Source of the DNA: Halobacteriales archaeon QS_4_62_28
GTDB taxonomy: Archaea > Halobacteriota > Halobacteria > Halobacteriales > Haloarculaceae
DNA length: 64,000 nt
Assembly (NCBI GenBank): GCA_003021685.1
Contig: PXRO01000017.1
Coordinates: 1 to 64,000, forward strand
Direction: 5' to 3'
The notes under the pieces were generated by a model. That model saw only the letters and a program-made list of their open reading frames with translations, had not been told where the DNA came from and did no database searches. The position numbers and the translations under genes were made by a program. This document shows, in pieces, positions 25,460 through 34,587 of the stretch; within the stretch, counting starts at the first letter, position 1, and each line of letters starts with the position of its first letter.

Positions 25460-27666
25460 GCCGCTCGAATCGGCAGTCCGGTCGGCGAATCCGCTCCCTG
25501 TTCGATGGGGCCGATACGACGCGAGCGGCGGCGCTGGTGGCCGTCGGCGCGACGCTCGGAACCGCCCTGCAGATACTGTATCACTTCATCGACGTGGTCG
25601 GTCTCCCCTCGCGCTTTCTTTTGCTCGTCGCGCTCTCGATGATTGCTGCGACGGTGCTCGCCCGCGTTCTCAGGCCCCGAATCGCCGTTGCCATCGGTAC
25701 CGTGTTACTGGCTGCCGGTCTCTGGTGGTACCTTCAGCAATTGAGCGGGGCGGCCCAGTTCGGGGCACTGATCAACGATACGCTCGCGTTGCTGACCGGT
25801 AACTCCCTGCTCCGGATTTCGAACATCCGTGCCTGGGCACTCGGTGTCACCCCTGGTCCCGTCTTCCTGACGTGGTACTTCGCGGTGCGACGCCGCTATG
25901 GCATCGCTATCGCGGTCGCTGGTGGGACGCTCGGCTTTCTCGTCCTGACCGGGGATGCCGACCTGATGACGACCCTCTCGGGTGTCATCGCCGGCACTGC
26001 TGGGCTGGGTTTCGGCGATTTCGACCGGCGGCGAGAACCGATTGTCGACGCCGAGACGATTCTCGTCATCGCGGCCCTTATGATCGTCGTTCCGTCGGTC
26101 GTTACGGTCGTACCCGCGACGGCCGGTGCCTCCCTCGAAATTTCGGGGTCCAGCGGGGCCGACACCGTCGAGGCGAGTCTGTTGCAGTCCGGTGATCAGC
26201 TCTCGGTGCAGGGATCGATCAGTCTCTCACCGGCGGTCCGATTTACCGTCACCAGCACCGAGTCCCGGTACTGGCGGATCGGGAGTTTCGACCGGTACAC
26301 CGGTGACGGGTGGATCAGGACGACCGATTCCAGACAGTACGACGGCGGGCAACTCCAGCGCCCGCGCGGGCCAAACCGAATCGTCGACCAGACGTTCCGG
26401 GCCGAGACGAGCGCTCAGGTGATGCCAGCGGCCTGGAAACCCATCTCAGTGTCTGGTAACAGCGGAACGCTGGTCGACGGCGACGGGAGTCTCGACACCA
26501 GTGCGACGATCACCAACGGCACGTCCTATCAGGTAACCAGTGCGGTCCCGACGGTGTCTCCCGCGAAACTCAACGAGACAGGGCAGTCCTACCCACGGCG
26601 GATCGAGGACAGGTACACGCAGTTGCCCGAGAGCACACCCGACCGTGTCACCCGGCGGACCGACCGCCTCACCCGGAACGCACGCACGCCATACGAGACG
26701 GCCGCAACCGTCGAACAGTGGCTCGAGAGCAATCGCGAGTATTCACTGGCTGTCGACAGGCCAGCGGGCTCGATTGCTGACGCGTTCCTCTTCGAGATGG
26801 AGGCCGGCTACTGTACGTACTACGCGACGACGATGGTGACGATGCTGCGAACGCAGGACATTCCGGCACGGCTGGCTGTCGGCTACACGCCGGGTGAACG
26901 CGTCGACGAGGACCGCTGGGTCGTCCGTGGTCTCGATGCCCACGCGTGGGTCGAGGTCTACTTCGAGAAGTACGGCTGGGTCACGTTCGATCCGACGCCG
27001 GCAAGCGACCGCGGGTCGGTCGAACAGGACCGGATCGAGACGGCCCGCGAGCGGAATATGACGAACGTCGACACCGGCGAGACCGGCGGCGAGGAGTGGA
27101 CATCCACGCCGACAGTAACGCCGGAACCACTCACGAATTCGAGTGGGGCTAACGGGTCTACTTCATCGACATCGACGCCGCCGGGCGGAGGCCAGCCAAC
27201 GCCGCCGCCAGGAGCCATCAGGGGCGATGGCTCGAACCAGACGCTCATCGAGACGAACACCAGCGACACCGCGACCGGCGGCAGTGGTACCGATCCCAGT
27301 CGCTCGCTCCCCTCTCGCCAGGAGACGGCACTCGGGTTGCTTGCACTGGTCGGGACAGTGATCGGTGCTCGCCGGAGTCACCTCGGCCAGCGCGCGTACC
27401 GAGCCGTCTGGCTCCGGTATCAACCGCGCGACGGACCGCAGACAGATGTCGAACGCGCGTTCCAGCGACTGCTGTACGCGCTCGGTGAACGCCACGAGCG
27501 CTCTCGACGACCCGACGAAACGGTCCGGGAGTACTTCGACGCCGTCGATGCCGACGAGCGTGCCCGAGAGGTCGGCGCGATCCGCGAGCGCGCCCGCTAC
27601 AGTGGCTCTGTCGACGAAGCAGACGCAGACAGGGCCGTCCGGCTCGTGAACGAACTGGTTCGCTGA
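25456..27666 (+). CDS. TgpA-like membrane transglutaminase-fold protein
   Basis: The 736-aa protein begins with five to six membrane helices (to about 220). An extracellular transglutaminase-like domain follows, with a catalytic triad at about Cys453 (EAGYCTYYAT), His496 (LDAHAWVEVYF) and Asp512 (TFDPTPAS). A Ser/Thr/Pro-rich stretch (about 540-615), a further helix and a cytoplasmic DUF4129-like tail complete it. Such proteins may crosslink or cleave envelope proteins. It is the last gene of the MoxR operon. Confidence 0.9.
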   Translation: MSRSNRQSGRRIRSLFDGADTTRAAALVAVGATLGTALQILYHFIDVVGLPSRFLLLVALSMIAATVLARVLRPRIAVAIGTVLLAAGLWWYLQQLSGAAQFGALINDTLALLTGNSLLRISNIRAWALGVTPGPVFLTWYFAVRRRYGIAIAVAGGTLGFLVLTGDADLMTTLSGVIAGTAGLGFGDFDRRREPIVDAETILVIAALMIVVPSVVTVVPATAGASLEISGSSGADTVEASLLQSGDQLSVQGSISLSPAVRFTVTSTESRYWRIGSFDRYTGDGWIRTTDSRQYDGGQLQRPRGPNRIVDQTFRAETSAQVMPAAWKPISVSGNSGTLVDGDGSLDTSATITNGTSYQVTSAVPTVSPAKLNETGQSYPRRIEDRYTQLPESTPDRVTRRTDRLTRNARTPYETAATVEQWLESNREYSLAVDRPAGSIADAFLFEMEAGYCTYYATTMVTMLRTQDIPARLAVGYTPGERVDEDRWVVRGLDAHAWVEVYFEKYGWVTFDPTPASDRGSVEQDRIETARERNMTNVDTGETGGEEWTSTPTVTPEPLTNSSGANGSTSSTSTPPGGGQPTPPPGAIRGDGSNQTLIETNTSDTATGGSGTDPSRSLPSRQETALGLLALVGTVIGARRSHLGQRAYRAVWLRYQPRDGPQTDVERAFQRLLYALGERHERSRRPDETVREYFDAVDADERAREVGAIRERARYSGSVDEADADRAVRLVNELVR

Positions 27667-27695
27667 TCGCCGTCGAGAAAAGCCCCTCCCGACAG

Positions 27696-28023
<328 letters not shown>

Positions 28024-28090
28024 GAGTGACTGTTGTACGTCTGTACGGGATCGATCTCACGACAGCGTGTGACCGACCCGGTAATCAGTC
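28024..28090. repeat. Hairpin repeat between convergent genes, copy 1
   Basis: The core CGGGATCGATCTCACGACAG followed by CGTGTGACCGACCCGGT aligns without gaps to 60477-60558 over about 60 bases. It begins just after the eIF1 stop and covers the stop codon of the convergent membrane gene. A bidirectional terminator is the simplest reading. A small mobile hairpin element is the alternative. Confidence 0.6.
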
Positions 28091-28366
28091 GTAGGTGACG
28101 AGACTGTACATCATAAACAGGAAGCCAAACGTCGTGAGTCCGCTGTTGACGAGTAGGAGAGACCGGACCCCCTGAAAGTCGTTCGCGAAGGCACCGATCA
28201 TCGTCGCAGCCGCGCCAGCGACTGCCAGCGCGAATCCCAGTGAGAGATGTAACATCGCGCTACGTGATGTCTGGACGTACGCGCGCATTGCCATCCCGAC
28301 CATGGTCAAGCCAGTGGCTACGAAAACGAGTGTCGAGATCGCATAGAGGAGTTCTATTATCGGCAC
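28085..28366 (-). CDS. Membrane protein of DUF7521 type
   Basis: The 93-aa protein has three hydrophobic helices (about 6-28, 41-62, 70-90). It resembles the haloarchaeal DUF7521 family (recalled), which is typically encoded next to an ArsR-like winged-helix regulator. Here the regulator gene lies 99 bp upstream on the same strand. The two probably form a sensing or regulatory pair, with the function unknown. The last codons lie in a hairpin repeat. Confidence 0.75.
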   Translation of the reverse strand: MPIIELLYAISTLVFVATGLTMVGMAMRAYVQTSRSAMLHLSLGFALAVAGAAATMIGAFANDFQGVRSLLLVNSGLTTFGFLFMMYSLVTYD

Positions 28367-28465
28367 TGTCCAACCGTTGCGTACTTCCGGTATTAAACCC
28401 GTCCTCGAAAATATCTCTCCTGATAATCATATAGTGAACTGATAACGGGCGACAGATTCGACTGG

Positions 28466-28801
28466 TTACCCTTCAGAGAGCGTGCGCCAGGCCTCGTCGA
28501 GTTTGTTCGTTATCTCTGACCGCTCTTCGACGTTGACCGACAGTCCGTCGTCGAAGCCGACCCGGACTTCCTCGACCGACCGACGATACACTTTGATGCG
28601 TCGGCGGTCGTCCGACAGGATGTTGTCGTGCAGCTCCAGCAAACCGTGTTCGGTCAGTTCGTCGATGCGGCGGTAACACGTCGCAATCGGAATCCCCAGT
28701 TCGTCACTGAGTTCCTGCGCTGACGCGGGCTCGTCCGTGGCATCCAATATTTCTGCGCTGTATTTGTTCCCGAGCGTCTGCAGAATATCCACTGAAGCCA
28801 T
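28466..28801 (-). CDS. ArsR-like winged-helix transcriptional regulator
   Basis: The 111-aa protein has a winged-helix DNA-binding domain: helix-turn-helix around SAQELSDELGIPIATCYRRIDEL (about 27-49), then a wing containing DDRRRIKVYRRS. No metal-binding cysteine pair is present, so it is probably not a metal sensor. It is transcribed ahead of the DUF7521-like gene. AT-rich sequence (ATATAAAACTATCG, about 28828-28841) lies upstream and supports the ATG at 28801. Confidence 0.85.
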   Translation of the reverse strand: MASVDILQTLGNKYSAEILDATDEPASAQELSDELGIPIATCYRRIDELTEHGLLELHDNILSDDRRRIKVYRRSVEEVRVGFDDGLSVNVEERSEITNKLDEAWRTLSEG

Positions 28802-28952
28802 CGGTTATCAATGAGTATATTCTGTCGAATATAAAACTATCGCCGATGATATCGACAGTAATCCCCTGATTACTGTCTGGTTCGGAATCCCGAAAAACAG
28901 GCCAGAGACCGCTCTAGTACCGTTGTTTTCTAGAATAATAATGAGTATCGTA

Positions 28953-29678
28953 TTAGATAGGCGAGTCTTCTTCGCTCATCATCGAGAACGCACTGGCATT
29001 CTCGTGTACATCGATACCACCCCAGGAGATCTCCATCGGATAAATGTCAGTTTCGATGTCCTGTTTGCGCATTTTCGCGACCCAGAGATACCGGTTCACG
29101 CCAGCGTCGGTCGGCGTCTGGATGAGATAGATGTTTCCGTCGGTGAGATAGTTCTCCAACCCGATGTCGGTGTCTGGAAACACCGCACCCTGTTCGTTGG
29201 TCATCAGGGTCGTCAGTTCGTTGTTGCTGAGGATGTCGGTGAACTTCAACAGGTACGTGCGTTTTTCCTTCTCGTTATCGAAGAACAGTTCGAACATGGT
29301 TAGCGAGTCAAGCACGAGACGGTCGTAATCGTCGTTTTTCAGGTCGTCGAGCAGCAGTTCGATCGAGGACGAAAAATCGTTTTCACGTAGCAGGACCTGC
29401 TTATCGTACACTTTGATGTCGTCGCTCTCGACGTGCTCGGGCCACCTGTCGAATCCGATTGATTCGGCTGCTTCGCGGAGGTCGGACTCGTTTTCCTCGA
29501 AGGAGAGATAGATCCCTTTCTCGTCGAACTGTTCGACCCCGCTGTAGATGTACTGGAGTCCGAGAATCGACTTGCCAGCACCGGGGTTTCCACTCACGAG
29601 TGTCGTCGAGTTCGTTACGATGCCACCGTTCAGGATTCCGTCGAGGCCATCGATGCCCGTTTTCGTTAGTTCGATCAT
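28953..29678 (-). CDS. KaiC-like RecA-superfamily ATPase
   Basis: The 241-aa protein is a single KaiC/RadA-like ATPase domain with Walker A GNPGAGKS (30-37), LSFEENESDL and Walker B RLVLDSLTMFEL. Such proteins in haloarchaea are signalling ATPases or gas-vesicle/motility-type regulators, and a circadian role is not implied. The codons are noticeably less GC-rich than those of its neighbours, and flanking DNA is AT-rich, so it may be a later acquisition. A TATA-like GAATAAAAAAG lies about 50 bp upstream. Confidence 0.85.
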   Translation of the reverse strand: MIELTKTGIDGLDGILNGGIVTNSTTLVSGNPGAGKSILGLQYIYSGVEQFDEKGIYLSFEENESDLREAAESIGFDRWPEHVESDDIKVYDKQVLLRENDFSSSIELLLDDLKNDDYDRLVLDSLTMFELFFDNEKEKRTYLLKFTDILSNNELTTLMTNEQGAVFPDTDIGLENYLTDGNIYLIQTPTDAGVNRYLWVAKMRKQDIETDIYPMEISWGGIDVHENASAFSMMSEEDSPI

Positions 29679-30027
29679 TGGTAATGTATTCGGGTGTAAC
29701 AGTCAGGAACTGAGTTGACTTCCGAGTTTGAATAAAAAAGTCTTGCTCTCGCTAGCTCGAATGAACCACCAGTAGACGGAGGCAATGATACATTCAGCGC
29801 GGGGGTCTGTGGCGGCCGAGATATACCAACCGTTCCGTCCACCGGCATACTACCCCCATCGAGCAATCACATGGACTTAAAACTGCCCTCTATACTATCA
29901 AAGTTGATTCCTCGTCACCGTCTACTGGGACGAGAATATCGAAGGAATATCAATCGAGAGGACGAGATAAAGCGTCGCTATCGGTCGATTCCGGCCCACA
30001 CGCTCACGACCTGGGCCGGCACACCAC
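29679..30027. other. 349-bp AT-rich intergenic region
   Basis: I see no supported gene. An open frame from 29871 reads into the next gene antisense with poor codon use. The first 80 bp should hold the promoter of the KaiC-like gene (TTTTTTATTCAAAC on the minus strand, about 29727-29740). The base composition is lower in GC than the flanks. Confidence 0.5.
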
Positions 30028-30456
30028 TCAGCCGTCGAGATCGCGGGCGATATCGGCAAGCGAGTCGTCCGGGGCGTCAGTCGCCGAGTAGACGACCCGG
30101 GTCCCCGGCGTTCGAAGGCCGTACTTGTATCCCGCCGTCACGACATCCAGATGGGCCGACCCGTCCAGAGACACGTCGGCGTCGCGGACCCACTCGACCA
30201 GACGGTTCTCGCCGCCGTCCTCGTGGGCGAGGCGCGTGTTGTCGGCCACACGCTGGATCGTGCGCGTGCCCGTCATGGTCGTTTCGACTATGGCGTGGTA
30301 CTCCGTCCCGTCGAGAACGCATTCGACGACATCGCCCTCGTCGAGGTCGACCGAATCGGGTAACTCGATCCGCGGCCGGTCGGTCCTGCCGACACGGCCA
30401 ACAGTGACCCGGTGGGTCGTGACAGCGTCGTGGTCGCTCGGAAGGCGGTCGACCAC
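30028..30456 (-). CDS. DUF7112-like haloarchaeal protein co-transcribed with S6e
   Basis: The protein is about 142 aa from a GTG at 30456. Beta-rich, it contains RPRIELPDSVDLDEGDVVEC, which resembles a SpoVT/AbrB- or swapped-hairpin-type barrel. It resembles a family I recall as DUF7112. The GTG lies 1 bp after the S6e stop (30458), so the two genes are coupled. The open frame to 30687 is a shadow of S6e. A ribosome-related role is inferred from context only. Confidence 0.72.
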   Translation of the reverse strand: MVDRLPSDHDAVTTHRVTVGRVGRTDRPRIELPDSVDLDEGDVVECVLDGTEYHAIVETTMTGTRTIQRVADNTRLAHEDGGENRLVEWVRDADVSLDGSAHLDVVTAGYKYGLRTPGTRVVYSATDAPDDSLADIARDLDG

Positions 30457-30457
30457 G

Positions 30458-30847
30458 TTACTCGTCGCTCTCGCCCAGCAGTGCAGCGACATCACCGCTC
30501 CCGTGTTCGGAGATTCGGGCGTTGATCTGGGCCGTCTCGTCGCTGATCTCGCGACCGCGGACCGTGATGCGCTTGCGCTCGCCGTCGCGGGACGGCTTGT
30601 AGCCGACGCCGCCGTCGGTGAGGATCGATTTCGTGGCGACGCCACGAACGTCGGCCCGCATCGGTCGACCGGCCGTGTCAGAGCCACCGGTCAGTTCGAG
30701 GGTGAAGCCGTCGAGACCGACAGCGCCGCCCTCGACTTCCTCGCCGAGTTCGCGGCCGATAAAGCGGTTTGCGTCCTGTCCGTCGACATCGATCTGATAC
30801 GTCGTGCCTGTTTCCGGATCGGAAACGGCGACCGTGAATTCTGCCAT
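30458..30847 (-). CDS. rps6e: 30S ribosomal protein S6e
   Basis: The 129-aa archaeal S6e, a small-subunit protein shared with eukaryotes, shows the family core [12 protein letters not shown]...[18 protein letters not shown] and [19 protein letters not shown]. It lacks the long basic C-terminal helix of the eukaryotic protein, as is usual in archaea. A TATA box at 30868-30876 on the minus strand is 22-30 bp from the ATG. Confidence 0.95.
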   Translation of the reverse strand: MAEFTVAVSDPETGTTYQIDVDGQDANRFIGRELGEEVEGGAVGLDGFTLELTGGSDTAGRPMRADVRGVATKSILTDGGVGYKPSRDGERKRITVRGREISDETAQINARISEHGSGDVAALLGESDE

Positions 30848-30867
30848 ACCCCTGGTATTCGACGGCG

Positions 30868-30876
30868 CTTAAAAAG
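30868..30876 (-). promoter_or_regulatory. TATA box of rps6e
   Basis: The minus strand reads CTTTTTAAG about 25 bp before the S6e ATG (30847), fitting a leaderless promoter. Confidence 0.55.
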
Positions 30877-30943
30877 CGCGTCGGAACCACTTTCTCGCCG
30901 CCGTCGACGGACGACCTGCCGATCTGTCCGAGGAGATTAGCTC

Positions 30944-31032
30944 CGAAAGCCCCCTTCCGCTCGTGGGCTATGCCTCGCTGCGCGCTTCGCGTGCTCGCGT
31001 CGGCTTGCACCACGAGCGCTCGGCCCCTTTCG
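30944..31032. repeat. 89-bp imperfect hairpin element
   Basis: CGAAAG/CTTTCG ends and an inner CGCTCGTGG/CCACGAGCG pair (30958-30966 with 31010-31018) make a long imperfect hairpin. It is distantly like the GAAAGCCC-type MITE family, but homology is not demonstrated. It lies in the 423-bp gap upstream of S6e, which also contains a remnant at 31114-31163. The open frames reported across the gap are not credible genes. Confidence 0.45.
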
Positions 31033-31113
31033 ATGTCCCACCCACAGCAGGCCTGCCTTTCCCCTGCTCGGCTACCGAGATGCCCTCGCGGCCGCTGTCA
31101 CTGTCTGCGTTCA

Positions 31114-31163
31114 CGTCCGGGGACTACACCTCGGCCTCGACAATCGTGCTCACGCGTGCGTTC
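31114..31163 (-). pseudogene. 3' fragment of a second dCTP-deaminase-like gene
   Basis: This 50-bp stretch matches 31261-31310 at 47 of 50 positions and on the minus strand reads NARVSTIVEAEV-stop, parallel to NARVSRIVEAEA-stop of the neighbouring pseudogene. Sequence beyond the match is unrelated. It is either a relic of a tandem paralogue or a partial duplication. Confidence 0.5.
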
Positions 31164-31270
31164 CCCGTTGTCATCTTTTTGTGCGTCGGGTATCCTCACT
31201 CCGTTGCGGGTACCCTCGCACAAAAACATGGGTGAAAAAACCGGACGCGAATGCAGTGAGCGTCCGGGGA

Positions 31271-31647
31271 CTACGCCTCGGCCTCGACAATCCTGCTCAC
31301 GCGCGCGTTCTCCTTGATCTTGATGCCAGCGCCCACGACACTGAGCGGCACGCGGGGCAGTTCGTTGACGGTGATTCGTTGTACTCGATCAGGTACTGGC
31401 CCTCCCGGAGCGTCCACCACTCGTAGTCGTCGTCCGGGTTGCGCTTGCTCGACTCGTGGGATGTGGTCCGTGCGGGTTCCAGTTCGCCCCCGCCGAAGTC
31501 GATGCGCCCGGGTTCGATCACCTCGTATACGTCGGCAACGGTCAGGGCAAAGCCCGTGCCCTCTGTCTGGATCGGTTCGTGGATGCTGTCTGTGACGTAT
31601 TGCTCGAACACACGTAAACAGTTGGCGCGTGGGCTCAAAAATCTCAT
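31271..31647 (-). pseudogene. dCTP deaminase/dUTPase-like gene with internal deletion and frameshift
   Basis: The 5' part (ATG 31647) reads VTDSIHEPIQTEGTGFALTV ... NPDDDYEWWTLREGQYLIEYNE, like the small haloarchaeal dCTP-deaminase-type proteins. At about 31374 the frame shifts to ITVNELPRVPLSVVGAGIKI ... NARVSRIVEAEA. As I recall the family, roughly 20-25 residues should lie between the halves, so a deletion not divisible by three is likely. Neither single frame gives a full protein. The dcd gene at 8376-8840 may supply the function. Confidence 0.62.
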
Positions 31648-31718
31648 ACTGACTGGGTGTTGGCATCCGCCGTGTCTGGGAGTAGCGTTATGTGAACTCG
31701 ATTGGATATCTTGACCGC

Positions 31719-32366
31719 ATGTCAGAGAAGACAGTCTACGAGTCAGAAGCGAAGCGCAGTCGGCGTGACATCGCATCGTACTTTCGTCGGCTGGCCCGCG
31801 CGCTCAGTCGGGGCGAACCGGTCCCGGCCGACGAGGAACAGACGGTGACGGTCGATCCACCGGCAGAATCCGACCTCGAAATCGAGGTCGAGCGTGAGGA
31901 CGACGAGGTCAGTCTCGAAATCGAGATGGAGTGGACGGAGGAGTCGGGCGACATCGAGACCGACGTGACCGCGAGCAAAGCGCGGTTCGAGGTGTACGAA
32001 GACAGCGCCCAGGAGTGGCGCTGGCGACTCGTGCACCGCAACGGGAACATCATCGCCGACAGCAGCGAGGGGTACGCCTCCAAACAGAAGGCAAAGCAAG
32101 GACTCGAGAGCGTCGTCAAGAACGCACCCGGGGCCTACGTGAGCGACCAGTCAAAGGAGGCCGAGGACGAACCCGAAACGGGCGGCAGCAACGCGACGTT
32201 CGAACTCTTCGAGGATTCGGCGGGCAAGTACCGCTGGCGACTCGTGCACGACAACGGAAACATCATCGGGAACGGCGGGCAGGGCTACTCCTCGAAACAG
32301 AAGGCAAAGCAGGGGCTGCGGAGCGTCAAGCAGAACGTGCGGGGCGCGCCCGTCGAACAGGGATAG
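31719..32366 (+). CDS. Amphi-Trp domain protein with two HVO_2922/DUF1508-type repeats
   Basis: The 215-aa protein has an N-terminal amphi-Trp domain (about 1-85, ending in the strand-rich EIEVEREDDEVSLEIEMEW). Two repeats follow (about 88-140 and 158-210), each with FEVYEDSAQEWRWRLVHRNGN-like and SKQKAKQGL motifs. DUF1508 domains are small beta-hairpin folds, thought in haloarchaea to dimerise. The repeats probably arose by duplication. The ATG at 31719 is preferred over 31692. Confidence 0.85.
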   Translation: MSEKTVYESEAKRSRRDIASYFRRLARALSRGEPVPADEEQTVTVDPPAESDLEIEVEREDDEVSLEIEMEWTEESGDIETDVTASKARFEVYEDSAQEWRWRLVHRNGNIIADSSEGYASKQKAKQGLESVVKNAPGAYVSDQSKEAEDEPETGGSNATFELFEDSAGKYRWRLVHDNGNIIGNGGQGYSSKQKAKQGLRSVKQNVRGAPVEQG

Positions 32367-32374
32367 GCCGCCGG

Positions 32375-33469
32375 TTACCCGTTGAACCCGTCTTCCCAGC
32401 GAAAGCGCCCGGCTTCGAGCACCGATTCGCCATCGACGGCGAGGCGGCCCGACTCCCGTAAATCGGTGATGAGATCCACGTGGACGGCGCTGTCGTTGCC
32501 CGATCCGTCGGGGACGCAGGCGTCGTAGGCCCGGCCCAGCGCGAGGTGGACGGTGCCACCCATCTTCTCGTCGAAGAGGATGTTGTCCGTGATGTGGTCG
32601 ATGCCGCGGTTCATCCCGATACCGAGTTCGCCCAGTCGCCGGGCACCGTCGTCGGTGTCGAGTATCTCGCCGATGACCGCCGCGCCCCGATCGGCGTCGT
32701 AGTCGACGACAGCGCCGTCCTCGAAGGCGAGCCAGGCGTTCTGAACGCGCCGGCCGTTGACTGTCATCGGCACGTCGAGGGTGACCTCTCCCTCGGTCGC
32801 CGTCGGGGCGGTAAAGACTTCACCGGAGGGGAGGTTGTGCGAGTCGTAGGCCACCGACGCGGCGGAGTTGACCGCTCGTCGGTCCTCGATGGACATCGTC
32901 AGGTCGGTGCCCTCGCCGACGAGTCGGATCGCACTGCCCGCGTCGAGCAGGCCTTTCAGTTGTGCCATCTCCTCGGCCAGTGACTCCCAGTCCCGGAGCG
33001 TGGCGTCGTAGACGAACTCGCGGTAGGCGTCGATGTCCATCCCGGCCTGCTGAGCCATCGCTCGCGTCGGGTGCTGGGTCGAGATCCAGTCGGTGTCGAG
33101 GCGGGCCTCCCTGATAGCCCGCCGGGCGCGGTCGTAGGCCTGCCGGCGCTGTCCGGGGACGCCGCTCGATTCCGCGGTGTTTCGTGCCCCTTCGAGAACG
33201 AGGACGCTGTCGGCGTGTTCGTACAGGTGGCGCTCGTAGTCGGGATTCTCGTCGAACGCATCGTCGTGGGCGCTGAGGTACGCCCGCGTCATCTCGGCCG
33301 ACCCATAGGTCGCGAGCAGGTTGGCTCCGCGTTCACCCAGCGCTTCGGCCACAGCGACGGCGAGGTCGTGGGCACCCTCGTCGACGTGAACGACCACGTC
33401 GTCGCCGGCCTCGATCCGTGCGCTCCAGTCGACCAGTACCGCGGCGTGTTCCTGAATCCGCTGCTCCAT
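32375..33469 (-). CDS. M29-family aminopeptidase
   Basis: The 364-aa metallo-aminopeptidase is of the thermophilic M29 type (aminopeptidase T/S). The NLPSGEVFTAPTATEG segment holds one of the paired-metal Glu ligands, and the C-terminal GMNRGIDHITDNILFDEKMGGTVHLALG supplies further ligands. It removes N-terminal residues in the cytoplasm. Start is ATG at 33469. The gene is convergent with the amphi-Trp gene and lies 58 bp past the end of the oxidoreductase gene. Confidence 0.9.
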   Translation of the reverse strand: MEQRIQEHAAVLVDWSARIEAGDDVVVHVDEGAHDLAVAVAEALGERGANLLATYGSAEMTRAYLSAHDDAFDENPDYERHLYEHADSVLVLEGARNTAESSGVPGQRRQAYDRARRAIREARLDTDWISTQHPTRAMAQQAGMDIDAYREFVYDATLRDWESLAEEMAQLKGLLDAGSAIRLVGEGTDLTMSIEDRRAVNSAASVAYDSHNLPSGEVFTAPTATEGEVTLDVPMTVNGRRVQNAWLAFEDGAVVDYDADRGAAVIGEILDTDDGARRLGELGIGMNRGIDHITDNILFDEKMGGTVHLALGRAYDACVPDGSGNDSAVHVDLITDLRESGRLAVDGESVLEAGRFRWEDGFNG

Positions 33470-33527
33470 ATCCGACAGTCGGACGGTTCGGATAAAATAG
33501 CGGCGTCCCCTTCGCGTGACCCGACAT

Positions 33528-34511
33528 CTATCGGTGCTCGACTGGCACTGGCGTTCCGTGCTCGGCCGCCTCGGCGAGGGCGTCGATGGCGGCCATGTTG
33601 TTGACAGTTTCGGCACGGTCGACTCGGGGCGTCTCACCGCGTTCGACCGCATCGGCAAAGCCCTCGACCTGCAGGCGGTACTGGTCAACACCGCCGAAGG
33701 TCTCGGTGCGTTTCTCGCCGTCGACCTGGTAGGTCAGCGAGACGGACTGGTCGGGGTCGACACTGAAGGCGTCCCTGGCCCGGAGCCAGCCATCCTCGGC
33801 CAGGACGCGGTACCCGTTGGTCAGCGGCGTGTCGAAGCCACCGGTGACGTGGGCGGTGACGCCGCCGTCGTACTCGAGCATGCCGGCCAGTTGTGAGTCC
33901 ACGCCGGCGTCGTACGTGTCGGCGGCACGGGCGTAGGCCCGGTTCGGTTCACCGAGAAAGCCCCGCGTGGCGCTGACGGCGTAGCACCCGACATCCATCA
34001 GTGCACCACCGGCCAGGTCGGGAGCCAGTCGGATGTCGTCGGTCCGGTCGCCTATCCGGAAGGTGAAGGTCGACTCGACGTGGCGCACCGCGCCGAGTTC
34101 CTCACTGACGATTTCTCTGGCACGTTCGGTGCGCGGGTGGAAGCGGTACATGAACGCCTCCATCAGTGTCACGCCTCGCTCCTCGCAGTGCTCGAAGACC
34201 GCCCGTGCCGTCTCGGCATCGGGTGCCAGTGGCTTCTCACAGAGGATGTGCAGTCCGGCGTCGGCGGCCGCGCGGGTCCACTCGGCGTGGTGGCTGTTGG
34301 GCAGCGGGTTGTAGACAGCATCGATGTCTTCGTCAGCGAGCAACGCGTCGTAGCTACCGTAGGAGCGCTCGATGCCCATGTCCTCGGCGACCGTTCGTGC
34401 GCGCTCACCGTCACGGGAGGCAATCGCTCCGACCGTGTGTTCACTGGCCTGTATCGCTGGAATCACGGATTCGATACCGATCTCTGCCGTGCTAAGGATC
34501 CCAAACTCCAT
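33528..34511 (-). CDS. Gfo/Idh/MocA oxidoreductase, sugar dehydrogenase-like
   Basis: The 327-aa protein has an N-terminal Rossmann fold, the conserved CEKPLA catalytic-Lys motif (about 93-98), and a C-terminal alpha/beta domain with DVGCYAVSATRGFLGEPN. It resembles the NADP-dependent D-xylose/D-glucose dehydrogenases of the family described in Haloarcula and Haloferax, but the substrate cannot be assigned here. No xylose-pathway genes lie nearby. Start is ATG at 34511, and the frame's 5' extension to 34697 is not coding. Confidence 0.85.
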   Translation of the reverse strand: MEFGILSTAEIGIESVIPAIQASEHTVGAIASRDGERARTVAEDMGIERSYGSYDALLADEDIDAVYNPLPNSHHAEWTRAAADAGLHILCEKPLAPDAETARAVFEHCEERGVTLMEAFMYRFHPRTERAREIVSEELGAVRHVESTFTFRIGDRTDDIRLAPDLAGGALMDVGCYAVSATRGFLGEPNRAYARAADTYDAGVDSQLAGMLEYDGGVTAHVTGGFDTPLTNGYRVLAEDGWLRARDAFSVDPDQSVSLTYQVDGEKRTETFGGVDQYRLQVEGFADAVERGETPRVDRAETVNNMAAIDALAEAAEHGTPVPVEHR

Positions 34512-34587
34512 ACGAGGCGTTCGAACGAGGGAGTGATAAACGCTCCCGCGTCCGGCGGTCCGCTCGGTCACGCGGTGTGCCGTCGGA

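Noticed and set aside
29871-30407. 178-codon plus-strand frame
   Set aside because: Most of it is antisense to the DUF7112-like gene and is Arg/Pro-rich, and the first 50 codons have no recognisable features.
30963-31426. Several open frames of 80-115 codons upstream of S6e
   Set aside because: They run through hairpin repeats and the decayed dCTP-deaminase-like gene in wrong frames, with no haloarchaeal codon bias.
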